NCBI GenBank assembly: GCA_017461825.1
Contig: JAFTXB010000144.1
Span: 1-7,573, forward strand
DNA from: Clostridia bacterium
GTDB taxonomy: Bacteria; Bacillota; Clostridia; Oscillospirales; CAG-272
Direction of reading: 5' to 3'
DNA length: 7,573 nt
The position numbers and the translations under genes are program-made. This document shows, one piece after another, positions 1 through 6,143 of this stretch; positions within the stretch are counted from its first letter, which is position 1; each line of letters opens with the position of its first letter. Under the pieces are notes generated by a model. That model did not search any database, had not been told where the DNA came from, and saw only the letters and a list, made by a program, of their open reading frames with translations.

Positions 1-1199
1 AGCCGTGGCTCCCGATCTACGGAGGAAAGATCTCCTCGGAGTGGGCATTGCCAAAGCTTTTGCAGGTGCTCCGTGAGGCTCCCGAAGTCTATGAGAACAC
101 CGACCGCTTCATCGAAGCCGCCGACTGGCTCTCTCTCATGCTCACCGATACCGAAACGCACAGCGCGGCGTTTGCAGGCTACAAGGGGCTTTGGAATGCC
201 GAGTGTGGCTATCCCAATGATGCCTTTATGACAGCCCTTGACGAAGGTCTTCACGGTGTTGTTGGCACAAAGCTCTCCGAAAAGGTGCTTGGCATGGATC
301 AGATCGCGGGACATTTAAGTGTGCGCGGTGCCTCTCTTACGGGACTTCCCGTAGGGATCCCCGTAGCCCTTCCCATGATCGATGCCCACGCCGCGATGCC
401 CGCACTCAACATTACGGGCGACGGAGATCTTATGATGATCGTGGGAACCTCAACCTGCCATATCCTCAACTCCACGCAAGGCAAGAACGTGGAGGGCATT
501 TGCGGATACGTCAAGGACGGCGTGATCCCCGGATTCTATACCTACGAAGCAGGACAAGCAGCAGTTGGCGACATTTTTGATTGGTTCGTCAAGAACTGCG
601 TTCCCGCATCTTACACAGAAGAGGCAAAGGAAAAGGGCATCAATCTCCACAAGCTTCTGCGCAAAAAGGCAAGCAAATTAAAGGTGGGGGAGAGCCGACT
701 GTTAGCCCTCGATTGGCTCAACGGCAACCGCAGTATTCTGGTCAACGCCAACCTCACGGGCTTGATCTTAGGGCTTACGCTGCAAACAAAGCCCGAGGAG
801 ATCTACCGCGCCTTGATCGAGGCAACGGCGTACGGCACGCGCGTGATCGTGGAGCAATACGAGCAAAACGGCATTGCGATCAAGAGCATCTGTGCCGCGG
901 GCGGCATTGCGCAAAAGGACGAGATGATGATGCAGATCTATGCGGATGTACTCAATCGCGAGCTCCGCATTGCAGGCTCAACACAGGCGGGCGCACTTGG
1001 CAGTGCGATCTACGCATCGGTTGCGGCAGGGATCTACCCCGACGTCAAATCCGCCGCCGAGAAAATGTCACAGCCCGATCTCAAGGTCTACAAGCCTGAT
1101 CAGCAAAACCACAAGATTTATTCCAAGCTCTATGCCGAGTATAAAAAGTTGCATGATTATTTCGGCAAGGGGGGAAATGATGTGATGCTGAACTTGTGA
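1..1199 (+). CDS. araB: L-ribulokinase, 5'-truncated by window edge
   Basis: FGGY-family sugar kinase that phosphorylates L-ribulose to L-ribulose-5-phosphate in cytoplasmic L-arabinose catabolism. The frame is open from base 3 to the TGA at 1197-1199 and gives 398 residues; AraB proteins are usually 530-560 aa, so about 150 N-terminal residues lie outside the window. A TTG at 48 is internal, because conserved sequence (YGGKISSEWALPKLLQ) runs straight through it. Visible family marks are the GTSTCH phosphate-binding loop (444-461), the stretch GICGYVKDGVIPGFYTYEAG, a LDWLNGNRS segment, the GGIAQKDEMMMQIYADV adenosine-site region from about 900, and a C-terminus rich in AraB-type residues (HKIYSKLYAEYKKLHDYFG). 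The frame is intact with no frameshift. Ribulokinase is preferred over xylulokinase or glycerol kinase because of the GTSTCH and C-terminal motifs. No canonical terminator follows the stop; only a weak AT-rich dyad overlaps it. Confidence 0.93.
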   Translation, partial: PWLPIYGGKISSEWALPKLLQVLREAPEVYENTDRFIEAADWLSLMLTDTETHSAAFAGYKGLWNAECGYPNDAFMTALDEGLHGVVGTKLSEKVLGMDQIAGHLSVRGASLTGLPVGIPVALPMIDAHAAMPALNITGDGDLMMIVGTSTCHILNSTQGKNVEGICGYVKDGVIPGFYTYEAGQAAVGDIFDWFVKNCVPASYTEEAKEKGINLHKLLRKKASKLKVGESRLLALDWLNGNRSILVNANLTGLILGLTLQTKPEEIYRALIEATAYGTRVIVEQYEQNGIAIKSICAAGGIAQKDEMMMQIYADVLNRELRIAGSTQAGALGSAIYASVAAGIYPDVKSAAEKMSQPDLKVYKPDQQNHKIYSKLYAEYKKLHDYFGKGGNDVMLNL

Positions 1200-1277
1200 A
1201 TTTATATGAATTTACAAAGTACAGAAAGGGTCTATTAAAAACATTGGATAGATGAAATAATATATCTTGATTTATAT

Positions 1278-1309
1278 TTTTTCAAAAAAGTGTTGAAAAA
1301 GGATTTCAA
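1278..1309. promoter_or_regulatory. Overlapping TTGAAA-type dyads across a -35 box (operator candidate)
   Basis: An 8-bp perfect inverted repeat, TTTTTCAA (1278-1285) and TTGAAAAA (1293-1300) with a 7-bp spacer, is overlapped by a second one, TTGAAA (1293-1298) and TTTCAA (1304-1309). The shared middle half-site is the -35 box of the promoter at 1293-1321. The placement would suit a repressor site, but A/T-rich DNA makes such dyads by chance easily, so this is only a candidate. Confidence 0.25.
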
Positions 1310-1321
1310 ATATGTTATACT
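1293..1321 (+). promoter_or_regulatory. Sigma-A promoter for the intergenic candidate ncRNA
   Basis: The -35 box TTGAAA (1293-1298) and the -10 box TATACT (1316-1321) are separated by exactly 17 bp, so each hexamer has one mismatch to consensus. Transcription would start near 1328. No plausible coding frame follows; instead there is a foldable stretch of about 218 nt ending in a strong terminator. Confidence 0.75.
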
Positions 1322-1327
1322 AATTAT

Positions 1328-1545
1328 AGGTGTTGTTAAGGACTATTATCGTGTTTGATTTTTCGGCAACACCATGGCAACAAAAAATCTGATAGCCAAT
1401 GGGTTATGGATAATACAGACATCCAAAATGATCTTGCCAAAATTCTCTAAACGAAATTGTTTAGGTTTGGAGGGGTGAGATCGAGTGGGAATAATAAAAC
1501 CGGCTTGCAAGTGCCCGAAAACACGTGTGTTTTCGGGCACTTTTT
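1328..1545 (+). ncRNA. Candidate structured non-coding RNA, about 218 nt, family not identified
   Basis: A near-consensus promoter starts and a strong intrinsic terminator ends this unit, and I find no convincing ORF in it. Seen in the sequence: a 7-bp stem GGTGTTG (1329-1335) with CAACACC (1367-1373); a small hairpin ATAGCC (1392-1397) with GGTTAT (1401-1406), one G-U pair; a 9-bp stem GATCTTGCC (1430-1438) with GGTGAGATC (1474-1482), including two G-U pairs; nested in it the hairpin CTAAAC (1447-1452) with GTTTAG (1459-1464). GTTT (1465-1468) and AAAC (1497-1500) could add a short pseudoknot. A terminator in front of a gene with its own promoter argues for a free-standing RNA rather than a riboswitch. 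Length and host type would fit clostridial families such as raiA RNA or 6S RNA, but I cannot confirm either by eye. Confidence 0.55.
1509..1545 (+). terminator. Strong intrinsic terminator of the candidate ncRNA
   Basis: A perfect 16-bp inverted repeat, AAGTGCCCGAAAACAC (1509-1524) and its complement (1527-1542), runs directly into five T (1541-1545). The central GT and its flanks must form the loop. No A tract precedes the stem, so it works on the + strand only. Confidence 0.9.
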
Positions 1546-1570
1546 GACGAATAACTCAGCAGGGAAGAGG

Positions 1571-1588
1571 AGCGGCAACGCTTTTTTT
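1571..1588 (+). terminator. Short GCAA-loop hairpin followed by T7
   Basis: AGCG (1571-1574) pairs with CGCT (1579-1582) around a GCAA loop and is followed by seven T (1582-1588). The stem is short for a terminator, but the loop and T tract fit a weak or back-up one behind the ncRNA terminator. Confidence 0.35.
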
Positions 1589-1626
1589 AACGGAAGGCAT
1601 GCGAGGCGGTCAAGACCGAATTTATC

Positions 1627-1647
1627 GTGGGGATAACCACTTTTTTT
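1627..1647 (+). terminator. Short GTGG/CCAC hairpin followed by T7
   Basis: GTGG (1627-1630) pairs with CCAC (1637-1640) around a GGATAA loop, then seven T (1641-1647). This is a weak terminator candidate. The stretch between it and the previous hairpin also contains CGGTCAAGACCG (1607-1618), a 5-bp dyad with no T tract. I see no gene in 1546-1714. Confidence 0.35.
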
Positions 1648-1685
1648 CTATGTCATATCGATTGACAGTCGGCGTCAATTGCATG

Positions 1686-1704
1686 AAAAACAGCCTGTTT
1701 TTTT
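1686..1704 (+). terminator. AT-rich hairpin ending in T7, just before the ABC promoter
   Basis: AAAAACA (1686-1692) is the complement of TGTTTTT (1696-1702), with loop GCC and a T run to 1704. The stem has only one G-C pair, so termination would be poor. Upstream, ATTGAC (1661-1666) and GTCAAT (1674-1679) form another 6-bp dyad with a 7-nt spacer. Confidence 0.2.
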
Positions 1705-1714
1705 GGTTTTGGTA

Positions 1715-1743
1715 TTGACGAAATTGGCTCCGCGTAGTATAAT
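1715..1743 (+). promoter_or_regulatory. Sigma-A promoter of the ABC transporter/araM operon
   Basis: TTGACG (1715-1720) and a perfect TATAAT (1738-1743) are 17 bp apart. Transcription would begin near 1750, which excludes the in-frame upstream codons at 1679 and 1745 as starts and leaves a leader of about 43 nt before the ATG at 1793. No operator is obvious. Confidence 0.85.
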
Positions 1744-1792
1744 TATGGTAAAATCTATATATTGCCCGAAAAGAGAGGAAAAAACAAGAAAG

Positions 1793-3526
1793 ATGTTCAA
1801 ACGCTTTATCAGTTATTATAGGTCTCATGAAAAAATGTTGGTACTGGATATGCTGGCAGCTTTGCTCATTTCGGTGATTGGCATGGTCTATCCCATCGTC
1901 ACAAACAATATGCTCAACGAGTATATCCCCAACAAGATGTATTCCACCATCGTGGTAGCGGGCATTGTTGTTTTGCTGCTTTACATCGTTCGAATGCTAC
2001 TCCGCTATTTCGTGCAGTATTACGGACATATCATCGGTGTCAAAATGCAGTCGCAGATGCGGAAGGATCTCTTTGCGCACCTGCAAAAGCTGCCGTATCG
2101 GTTCTACGACAACAACGAAACGGGTCGCATCATGACGCGCATCACCTCCGATCTGTTTGAGGTCTGCGAGCTGGCACACCACGGTCCCGAAAACCTTTTG
2201 ATCAGCAGCGTGATGATCATTTTGTCCTTCTCGTATCTCGTGACCATCGACTGGATCCTGACGCTGATCATCTTTGCCTGCGTGCCGATCCTCGTTGTGG
2301 TGACGATGCACTACCGAAAGGCGATGAAAAACGCCTTTGACGACCGCCGCAAGAGCAACGCGACCATCAATGCTTCTGTCGAAAGCAGCGTGACGGGCAT
2401 CCGCGTGACCAAGGCGTACACAAACGCTTCGCGTGAGGTCGAAAAATTCGCCAAGGGTGACGAAGAATTTGTTGACGCCTCCAGACGCGCGTACGATGCC
2501 ATGGCAAAATTTCATTCGTCTACTTCGTTTATCACCGATATTTTCAACGTTTTCATTCTCATTGCGGGCGGTCTGTTCCTCTATTCGGGCAGAATTTCGT
2601 TTGGCGATTATTCCACCTTTATCGTGTCTGTCAATCTGTTTATCAACCCCGTCAACACGCTCATTGGCTTTATGGAGCAGTTCCAAAACGGTGTCAGCGG
2701 CTTTCGCCGCTTCGTTGAGATCATGGACGAGGAGCCTGAGTGCGACGCACCCGATGCCCGTGAATTGACGAACGTGCGCGGTGAGATCGAATTCAAAAAT
2801 GTGACCTATGCCTACGATCCCACGAAGGAGGTTCTCCACAACATTGATCTGAAGCTGGAAAAGGGGCGCAAGCTGGCGCTCGTCGGTCCCTCGGGCGGCG
2901 GCAAGACCACGCTTTGCCATCTGTTGCCAAACTTTTATCAGCTGGAGGATGGCAACGGCTCTATCTCCATCGACGGCGCGGATATTCGCACGCTTACGCT
3001 TGATTCGGTGCGCCGCAATATCGGAATCGTTCAGCAGGATGTGTTCCTGTTTGTCGGTACCATCCGCGAGAATATCCTTTACGGAAAGCCCGATGCCACC
3101 GATGAGGAGGTCTACGAGGCGGCGAAAAGAGCGAACATTCACGACTACATCATGACGCTTGAAAAGGGCTACGACACCGAAATCGGTGAGCGCGGCATCA
3201 AGCTGTCGGGCGGACAGAAGCAGCGGCTTTCGATCGCGCGTGTATTTTTGAAGGATCCCGCTATCCTGATCCTCGACGAGGCGACGAGCGCTTTGGATAA
3301 CACCACCGAGGTGCTGATCCAGCAGGCTTTGGACGAGCTTTGCAAGGGGCGCACGACGCTTGTGGTCGCGCACCGACTGTCAACCATTCGCAACGCCGAC
3401 GAGATCGCAGTGGTCATGGACGGACGCATCACCGAGCGCGGCACGCACGACGAGCTGATCGCAAAGGACGGCGTTTATAAGAAGCTGTATGCTCTCCAAT
3501 TTCGGGAGAATGATCTGATTGAATAA
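1793..3526 (+). CDS. ABC exporter half-transporter (TMD-NBD fusion), substrate unknown
   Basis: Inner-membrane type-IV-fold (MsbA/multidrug-like) ABC half-transporter of 577 aa that would act as a homo- or heterodimer. Six hydrophobic segments lie near residues 15-36, 52-74, 134-152, 154-173, 245-265 and 274-293. The nucleotide-binding domain follows from about 330: A-loop tyrosine 341, Walker A GPSGGGKTT (365-373, Lys371), Q-loop Gln415, signature LSGGQ (471-475), Walker B ILILDE (491-496, Glu496 intact) and switch His527. All catalytic residues are present, so the site should hydrolyse ATP. The ATG at 1793 is chosen because a strong promoter lies at 1715-1743, the sequence GAGAGGA precedes it (spacing long, about 13 nt), and this start gives the usual length; the longer open frame from 1679 spans the promoter. 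No second half-transporter is beside it, so a homodimer is likely. The substrate cannot be told from the sequence. The next gene starts 15 bp after the stop. Confidence 0.92.
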   Translation: MFKRFISYYRSHEKMLVLDMLAALLISVIGMVYPIVTNNMLNEYIPNKMYSTIVVAGIVVLLLYIVRMLLRYFVQYYGHIIGVKMQSQMRKDLFAHLQKLPYRFYDNNETGRIMTRITSDLFEVCELAHHGPENLLISSVMIILSFSYLVTIDWILTLIIFACVPILVVVTMHYRKAMKNAFDDRRKSNATINASVESSVTGIRVTKAYTNASREVEKFAKGDEEFVDASRRAYDAMAKFHSSTSFITDIFNVFILIAGGLFLYSGRISFGDYSTFIVSVNLFINPVNTLIGFMEQFQNGVSGFRRFVEIMDEEPECDAPDARELTNVRGEIEFKNVTYAYDPTKEVLHNIDLKLEKGRKLALVGPSGGGKTTLCHLLPNFYQLEDGNGSISIDGADIRTLTLDSVRRNIGIVQQDVFLFVGTIRENILYGKPDATDEEVYEAAKRANIHDYIMTLEKGYDTEIGERGIKLSGGQKQRLSIARVFLKDPAILILDEATSALDNTTEVLIQQALDELCKGRTTLVVAHRLSTIRNADEIAVVMDGRITERGTHDELIAKDGVYKKLYALQFRENDLIE

Positions 3527-3541
3527 AATGGAAAAAATAAA

Positions 3542-4855
3542 ATGAAATCTGAAACGTTGATTCAATTCCTGCGTCGCTTTTGTGATACACAATGCGATTG
3601 CGGTAAGATCCACGATTTTTGTATCGACGATATTATTGTTGAAAAAGGAGCCATCAATCGCGTAGCGGAGGTCGTATTTCGGTATCATGTCAAAAAAGCA
3701 TTCGTTTTGGCGGATAAGAATACATACGCAGTAGCGGGAAAGCAGATCTGTGATGGTCTTTCCAAAGCAAATATTGCCGTATCGAAGTATGTTTTTAACG
3801 TTGACGCATTAGAGCCCGACGAATGCGCCGTAGGCTCTGCAACGATGGGGTTTGATTCAAGCTGTGATATGATCGTGGCGGTCGGTTCGGGTGTCATCAA
3901 CGACATCGGAAAGATCCTTGCAAACACCTCGAAAAAGCCTTATTTGATCTTTGGAACTGCTCCGTCTATGGACGGATACGCTTCCGCTACCTCGTCCATG
4001 TCGATTGGGGGCTTGAAGGTCTCTTTACCGTCCAAGCAAGCCAATGTTATTATGACGGATACAGAGGTGCTTGCAAAAGCTCCCTTGAACCTTTTGCAGG
4101 CGGGAATCGGAGATATGCTTGCAAAATATCTTGCGATTTGTGAGTGGAAAATTGCCCGTCTTGTTGTGGGAGAATATTACTGCTCGCGTATTGCGGATAT
4201 GGTTATGTCCTCCTTGGAAAAATGTGTTTCCAATCTGGACGGCTTGATCCGCCGTGACGAGCAAGCGGTTGCCAACGTTTTTGAAGGCTTGGTGCTTTGC
4301 GGAGTCGGTATGAGCCTTGCGGGATGCTCTCGCCCTGCCTCCGGTGTGGAGCATTACTATTCTCATATCTGGGACATGAGAGGGCTTTCTAAGGGAACTC
4401 CTGTGGCTCTTCACGGTATTCAATGTGCCATTGGAACGCGTCTTGCGATCCAAAAATATGAGCAACTCAAGGCAATTTCACCCAATAGAGAAAAGGCATT
4501 GGCGCACGCAAATCATTTTGATTTTGCTACATGGAGCGAAACACTTCGTGATTTTATCGGAGCAGGTGCAGAGCAGATGATCGCACAGGAGAAAAAGGAA
4601 GGAAAATACGACAAGGAACGCCACGCTAAGCGCCTTGATGTGATTCTTGAACATTGGAACGAATTGCTTGAAATCATGGATACCGTGCCAAGTGAGTCGA
4701 AGATCGTTTCTATTTTAGATCGGCTCAATGCTCCAAAATCAATAGAGGATATTGGTCTTAGTGAGGATATTCTGCCCTTGACCTTCCAAGCAACAAAGGA
4801 TATTCGGGACAAATATGTGCTGTCAAGACTGTACTGGGATCTCGGAATTCAATAA
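3542..4855 (+). CDS. araM: sn-glycerol-1-phosphate dehydrogenase, AraM type
   Basis: NAD(P)H-dependent, metal-containing dehydrogenase that reduces dihydroxyacetone phosphate to sn-glycerol-1-phosphate, a family shared with archaeal EgsA and Bacillus AraM; cytoplasmic, 437 aa. Visible marks are the dinucleotide-binding GSGVINDIGK (115-124), GTAPSMDGYAS (138-148), GIGDMLAK with Asp191, GVEHYYSH with His271, and VALHG with His291. Asp191, His271 and His291 match the expected metal ligands. B. subtilis AraM is about 394 aa; this protein is longer mainly through its C-terminal half, as I recall for clostridial forms. The ATG at 3542 has only a weak A-rich ribosome site, so translation may depend on coupling to the ABC gene 15 bp upstream. 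Codon use is more A/T-rich than in the ABC gene. AraB lies upstream but is split off by the ncRNA and promoter. Glycerol dehydrogenase is a less likely alternative. Confidence 0.88.
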   Translation: MKSETLIQFLRRFCDTQCDCGKIHDFCIDDIIVEKGAINRVAEVVFRYHVKKAFVLADKNTYAVAGKQICDGLSKANIAVSKYVFNVDALEPDECAVGSATMGFDSSCDMIVAVGSGVINDIGKILANTSKKPYLIFGTAPSMDGYASATSSMSIGGLKVSLPSKQANVIMTDTEVLAKAPLNLLQAGIGDMLAKYLAICEWKIARLVVGEYYCSRIADMVMSSLEKCVSNLDGLIRRDEQAVANVFEGLVLCGVGMSLAGCSRPASGVEHYYSHIWDMRGLSKGTPVALHGIQCAIGTRLAIQKYEQLKAISPNREKALAHANHFDFATWSETLRDFIGAGAEQMIAQEKKEGKYDKERHAKRLDVILEHWNELLEIMDTVPSESKIVSILDRLNAPKSIEDIGLSEDILPLTFQATKDIRDKYVLSRLYWDLGIQ

Positions 4856-4865
4856 GGAGTAGCGC

Positions 4866-4994
4866 ATGGGTGCGTTGGGGTTCGGAAAATCGAAGATCAA
4901 CATTCAAATTATCAAGGAAGCGCTTGCCAAGACAACCGTTATCAAGGATCAGATCGTTTGCCGAATTGATATTTTTTCAAAATTAAAGGAGTAA
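4866..4994 (+). CDS. Small ORF of 42 codons, unknown function
   Basis: ATG at 4866 is preceded by AAGGAG (4854-4859) at 6-nt spacing, a better site than that of the araM gene before it. The AAGGAG overlaps the araM stop codon (4853-4855). The ORF fills the whole gap between araM and the CBM9-like gene, and its own stop at 4992-4994 directly follows the AAGGAG of that gene, an arrangement typical of translational coupling. The product begins MGALGFGKSKINIQIIKEAL, is rich in Ile and Lys, has one Cys (32), and shows no signal peptide or membrane helix. I recognise no family. It could be a true small protein, the remnant of a larger deleted gene, or a chance frame; the ribosome site favours translation. 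Confidence 0.45.
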   Translation: MGALGFGKSKINIQIIKEALAKTTVIKDQIVCRIDIFSKLKE

Positions 4995-4999
4995 TTGAT

Positions 5000-5581
5000 A
5001 TGAACAGGATCACAAAAAGCGGCAGTACCTTCTGCCTTGACAATTTTCCGTGGGAGAAGGAGTTTCCCGCACGCCCCGAAACGAGGGTGACGGTCTCTTG
5101 GAATGAAACCGGCTTTTCGGTGCATTTCGTGTCCTTTGAAACGAATTTGCGCGCTGTTGAGACCGCGCACAATACCCCCGTTTGTCAGGACAGCTGCATG
5201 GAGCTCTTTATGCAGTATGCCGCAGAGACCGATCCGCGCTACATCAACATTGAGATCAATCCCAACTGTGCCGCATACGCCTCTGTCCGATATGACCGCG
5301 AGCGATATGAAATGATCGATCCCACCGATATTGATACTTTGGGAATCAAGTCGGCAGTATACGATGACCGTTGGGAGCTGGACTACACCATTCCCGTGGC
5401 GTTTATTCAAAAGTATATTCCCACCTACCGCCATGAGGTCGGTGCTATCCTGCGCGGCAATTTCTACAAGTGCGGGGATCTTACCGACCATCCGCACTAC
5501 GCTTGCTTTAACAACGTTGACGTGCCCAATCCCGATTATCACCGTCCCGAATTCTTTTCCGAATTCGTGCTGGCGGAGTGA
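5000..5581 (+). CDS. CBM9-like carbohydrate-binding protein, cytoplasmic
   Basis: A single-domain protein of 193 aa resembling the carbohydrate-binding module family 9 (CBM9_2) proteins of Clostridia and Bacteroidota. Marks seen are QDSCMELF (63-70), the YINIEINPNCAAY strand, DDRWELDYTIP, GNFYKCGD (153-160), and the C-terminal motif NPDYHRPEFFSEF (177-189), all in the usual family order. There is no signal peptide, no transmembrane segment and no attached catalytic domain, so it seems to work in the cytoplasm; what such stand-alone proteins bind is not established. The ATG at 5000 has AAGGAG (4986-4991) at 8-nt spacing. The gene sits 5 bp after the small ORF and 18 bp before the VOC gene, so it is very probably co-transcribed with both. 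A DOMON-type haem or sugar-binding fold is the near alternative. Confidence 0.8.
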   Translation: MNRITKSGSTFCLDNFPWEKEFPARPETRVTVSWNETGFSVHFVSFETNLRAVETAHNTPVCQDSCMELFMQYAAETDPRYINIEINPNCAAYASVRYDRERYEMIDPTDIDTLGIKSAVYDDRWELDYTIPVAFIQKYIPTYRHEVGAILRGNFYKCGDLTDHPHYACFNNVDVPNPDYHRPEFFSEFVLAE

Positions 5582-5599
5582 ACGAAAAGGAGTATTCTC

Positions 5600-6004
5600 A
5601 TGAGCAATCAACCAAAAGTTACAGGGATCCACCACATTGCACTGAAATGCTGTGGTGTGGAGGAATATGAAAAGACGGTGCATTTTTACCGTGATATTTT
5701 AGGACTGCCCGTGGCGCGAGCTTGGGGCGAGGGAGACATGGCTGCCGTTATGCTGGATACGGGTGCGGGACTTTTTGAGATCTTTGCAAATGGAACCGAC
5801 CGTCTCTCGGCAGGGGCACTCCGACACATTGCGCTGGATGTTGTTGATACAGACGCTTGCATTGAGGCTGTCAGAGCGGCAGGCTACACCGTTACCGAGG
5901 AGCCGCACGATATCTGTATTCCATCAAATCCGCCCTATCCCGCGCGCATTGCCTTTTGCATCGGCCCTGTGGGAGAGGAAGTCGAGTTTTTTTGCGTAAA
6001 ATGA
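5600..6004 (+). CDS. VOC family (glyoxalase/dioxygenase fold) metalloprotein
   Basis: A 134-aa protein made of two beta-alpha-beta-beta-beta units, the usual length of a single VOC domain pair. Metal ligands can be placed in the classic order: His12 (in GIHHIAL), Glu60 (in GLFEIF), His76 (in RHIALDV) and Glu129 (in GEEVEFF). This is the His-Glu-His-Glu set of glyoxalase I and methylmalonyl-CoA epimerase relatives, so an active lyase or isomerase with a divalent metal is likely, but the substrate cannot be read from the sequence. Cytoplasmic. The ATG at 5600 has AAAGGAG (5586-5592) at 7-nt spacing. It is the last gene of the run starting at 1793. No GC-rich terminator follows; only A/T-rich dyads (about 6010-6070) lie behind the stop. 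Pairing with a CBM9-like gene hints at a sugar-related small molecule, which is inference. Confidence 0.87.
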   Translation: MSNQPKVTGIHHIALKCCGVEEYEKTVHFYRDILGLPVARAWGEGDMAAVMLDTGAGLFEIFANGTDRLSAGALRHIALDVVDTDACIEAVRAAGYTVTEEPHDICIPSNPPYPARIAFCIGPVGEEVEFFCVK

Positions 6005-6108
6005 ATTGCTTTTTTTCATTTTTTCGGTTTAAAGCCCCCAAAAAAGAGAAAAAATAAGGAAAAATGAAGTTTTTCGTAAAAAAAATTGCTTCTGTTTTAT
6101 ACTTTTTC

Positions 6109-6137
6109 TTGACTTTTTCCAATTTTCGGTATATAAT
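6109..6137 (+). promoter_or_regulatory. Sigma-A promoter of the CofE-like gene
   Basis: TTGACT (6109-6114) and a perfect TATAAT (6132-6137) are separated by 17 bp. Transcription would start near 6144 and give a leader of about 105 nt. The stretch 6005-6108 before it is A/T-rich with no gene visible. Confidence 0.85.
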
Positions 6138-6143
6138 ATAGTG

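Noticed and set aside
581..1099. Plus-strand frame of 172 codons inside araB
   Set aside because: It is an out-of-frame shadow of the ribulokinase with Arg-rich, unstructured composition.
1195..1220. Dyad TTGTGAATT / AATTTACAA over the araB stop as a terminator
   Set aside because: The stem is AT-rich and no T tract follows it.
1346..1540. Minus-strand frame of 64 codons in the araB-ABC gap
   Set aside because: It runs through the terminator stem, has no ribosome site and no recognisable product; the + strand promoter and terminator explain the region better.
1328..1545. Riboswitch (T-box, c-di-GMP, lysine, guanidine) controlling the ABC gene
   Set aside because: None of the conserved core sequences of these classes is visible, and the ABC gene has its own promoter downstream of the terminator.
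1679..1792. N-terminal extension of the ABC transporter (start at 1679 or 1745)
   Set aside because: The -35 and -10 boxes at 1715-1743 lie inside this stretch, there is no ribosome site before 1679 or 1745, and the extension does not resemble the family.
1997..3373. Minus-strand open frame of 458 codons
   Set aside because: It lies fully opposite the ABC transporter gene, whose motifs are complete. The reverse frame has low-complexity, Arg/His-rich composition typical of an antisense shadow in GC3-rich coding DNA, and no ribosome site.
4949..5683. Minus-strand open frame of 244 codons
   Set aside because: It overlaps the small ORF, the CBM9-like gene and the start of the VOC gene on the other strand; no family resemblance, promoter or ribosome site was seen.
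6005..6075. T-rich and A-rich tracts after the VOC gene as a terminator
   Set aside because: They can pair loosely but lack a G-C stem followed by a T run; a terminator may exist but cannot be supported.
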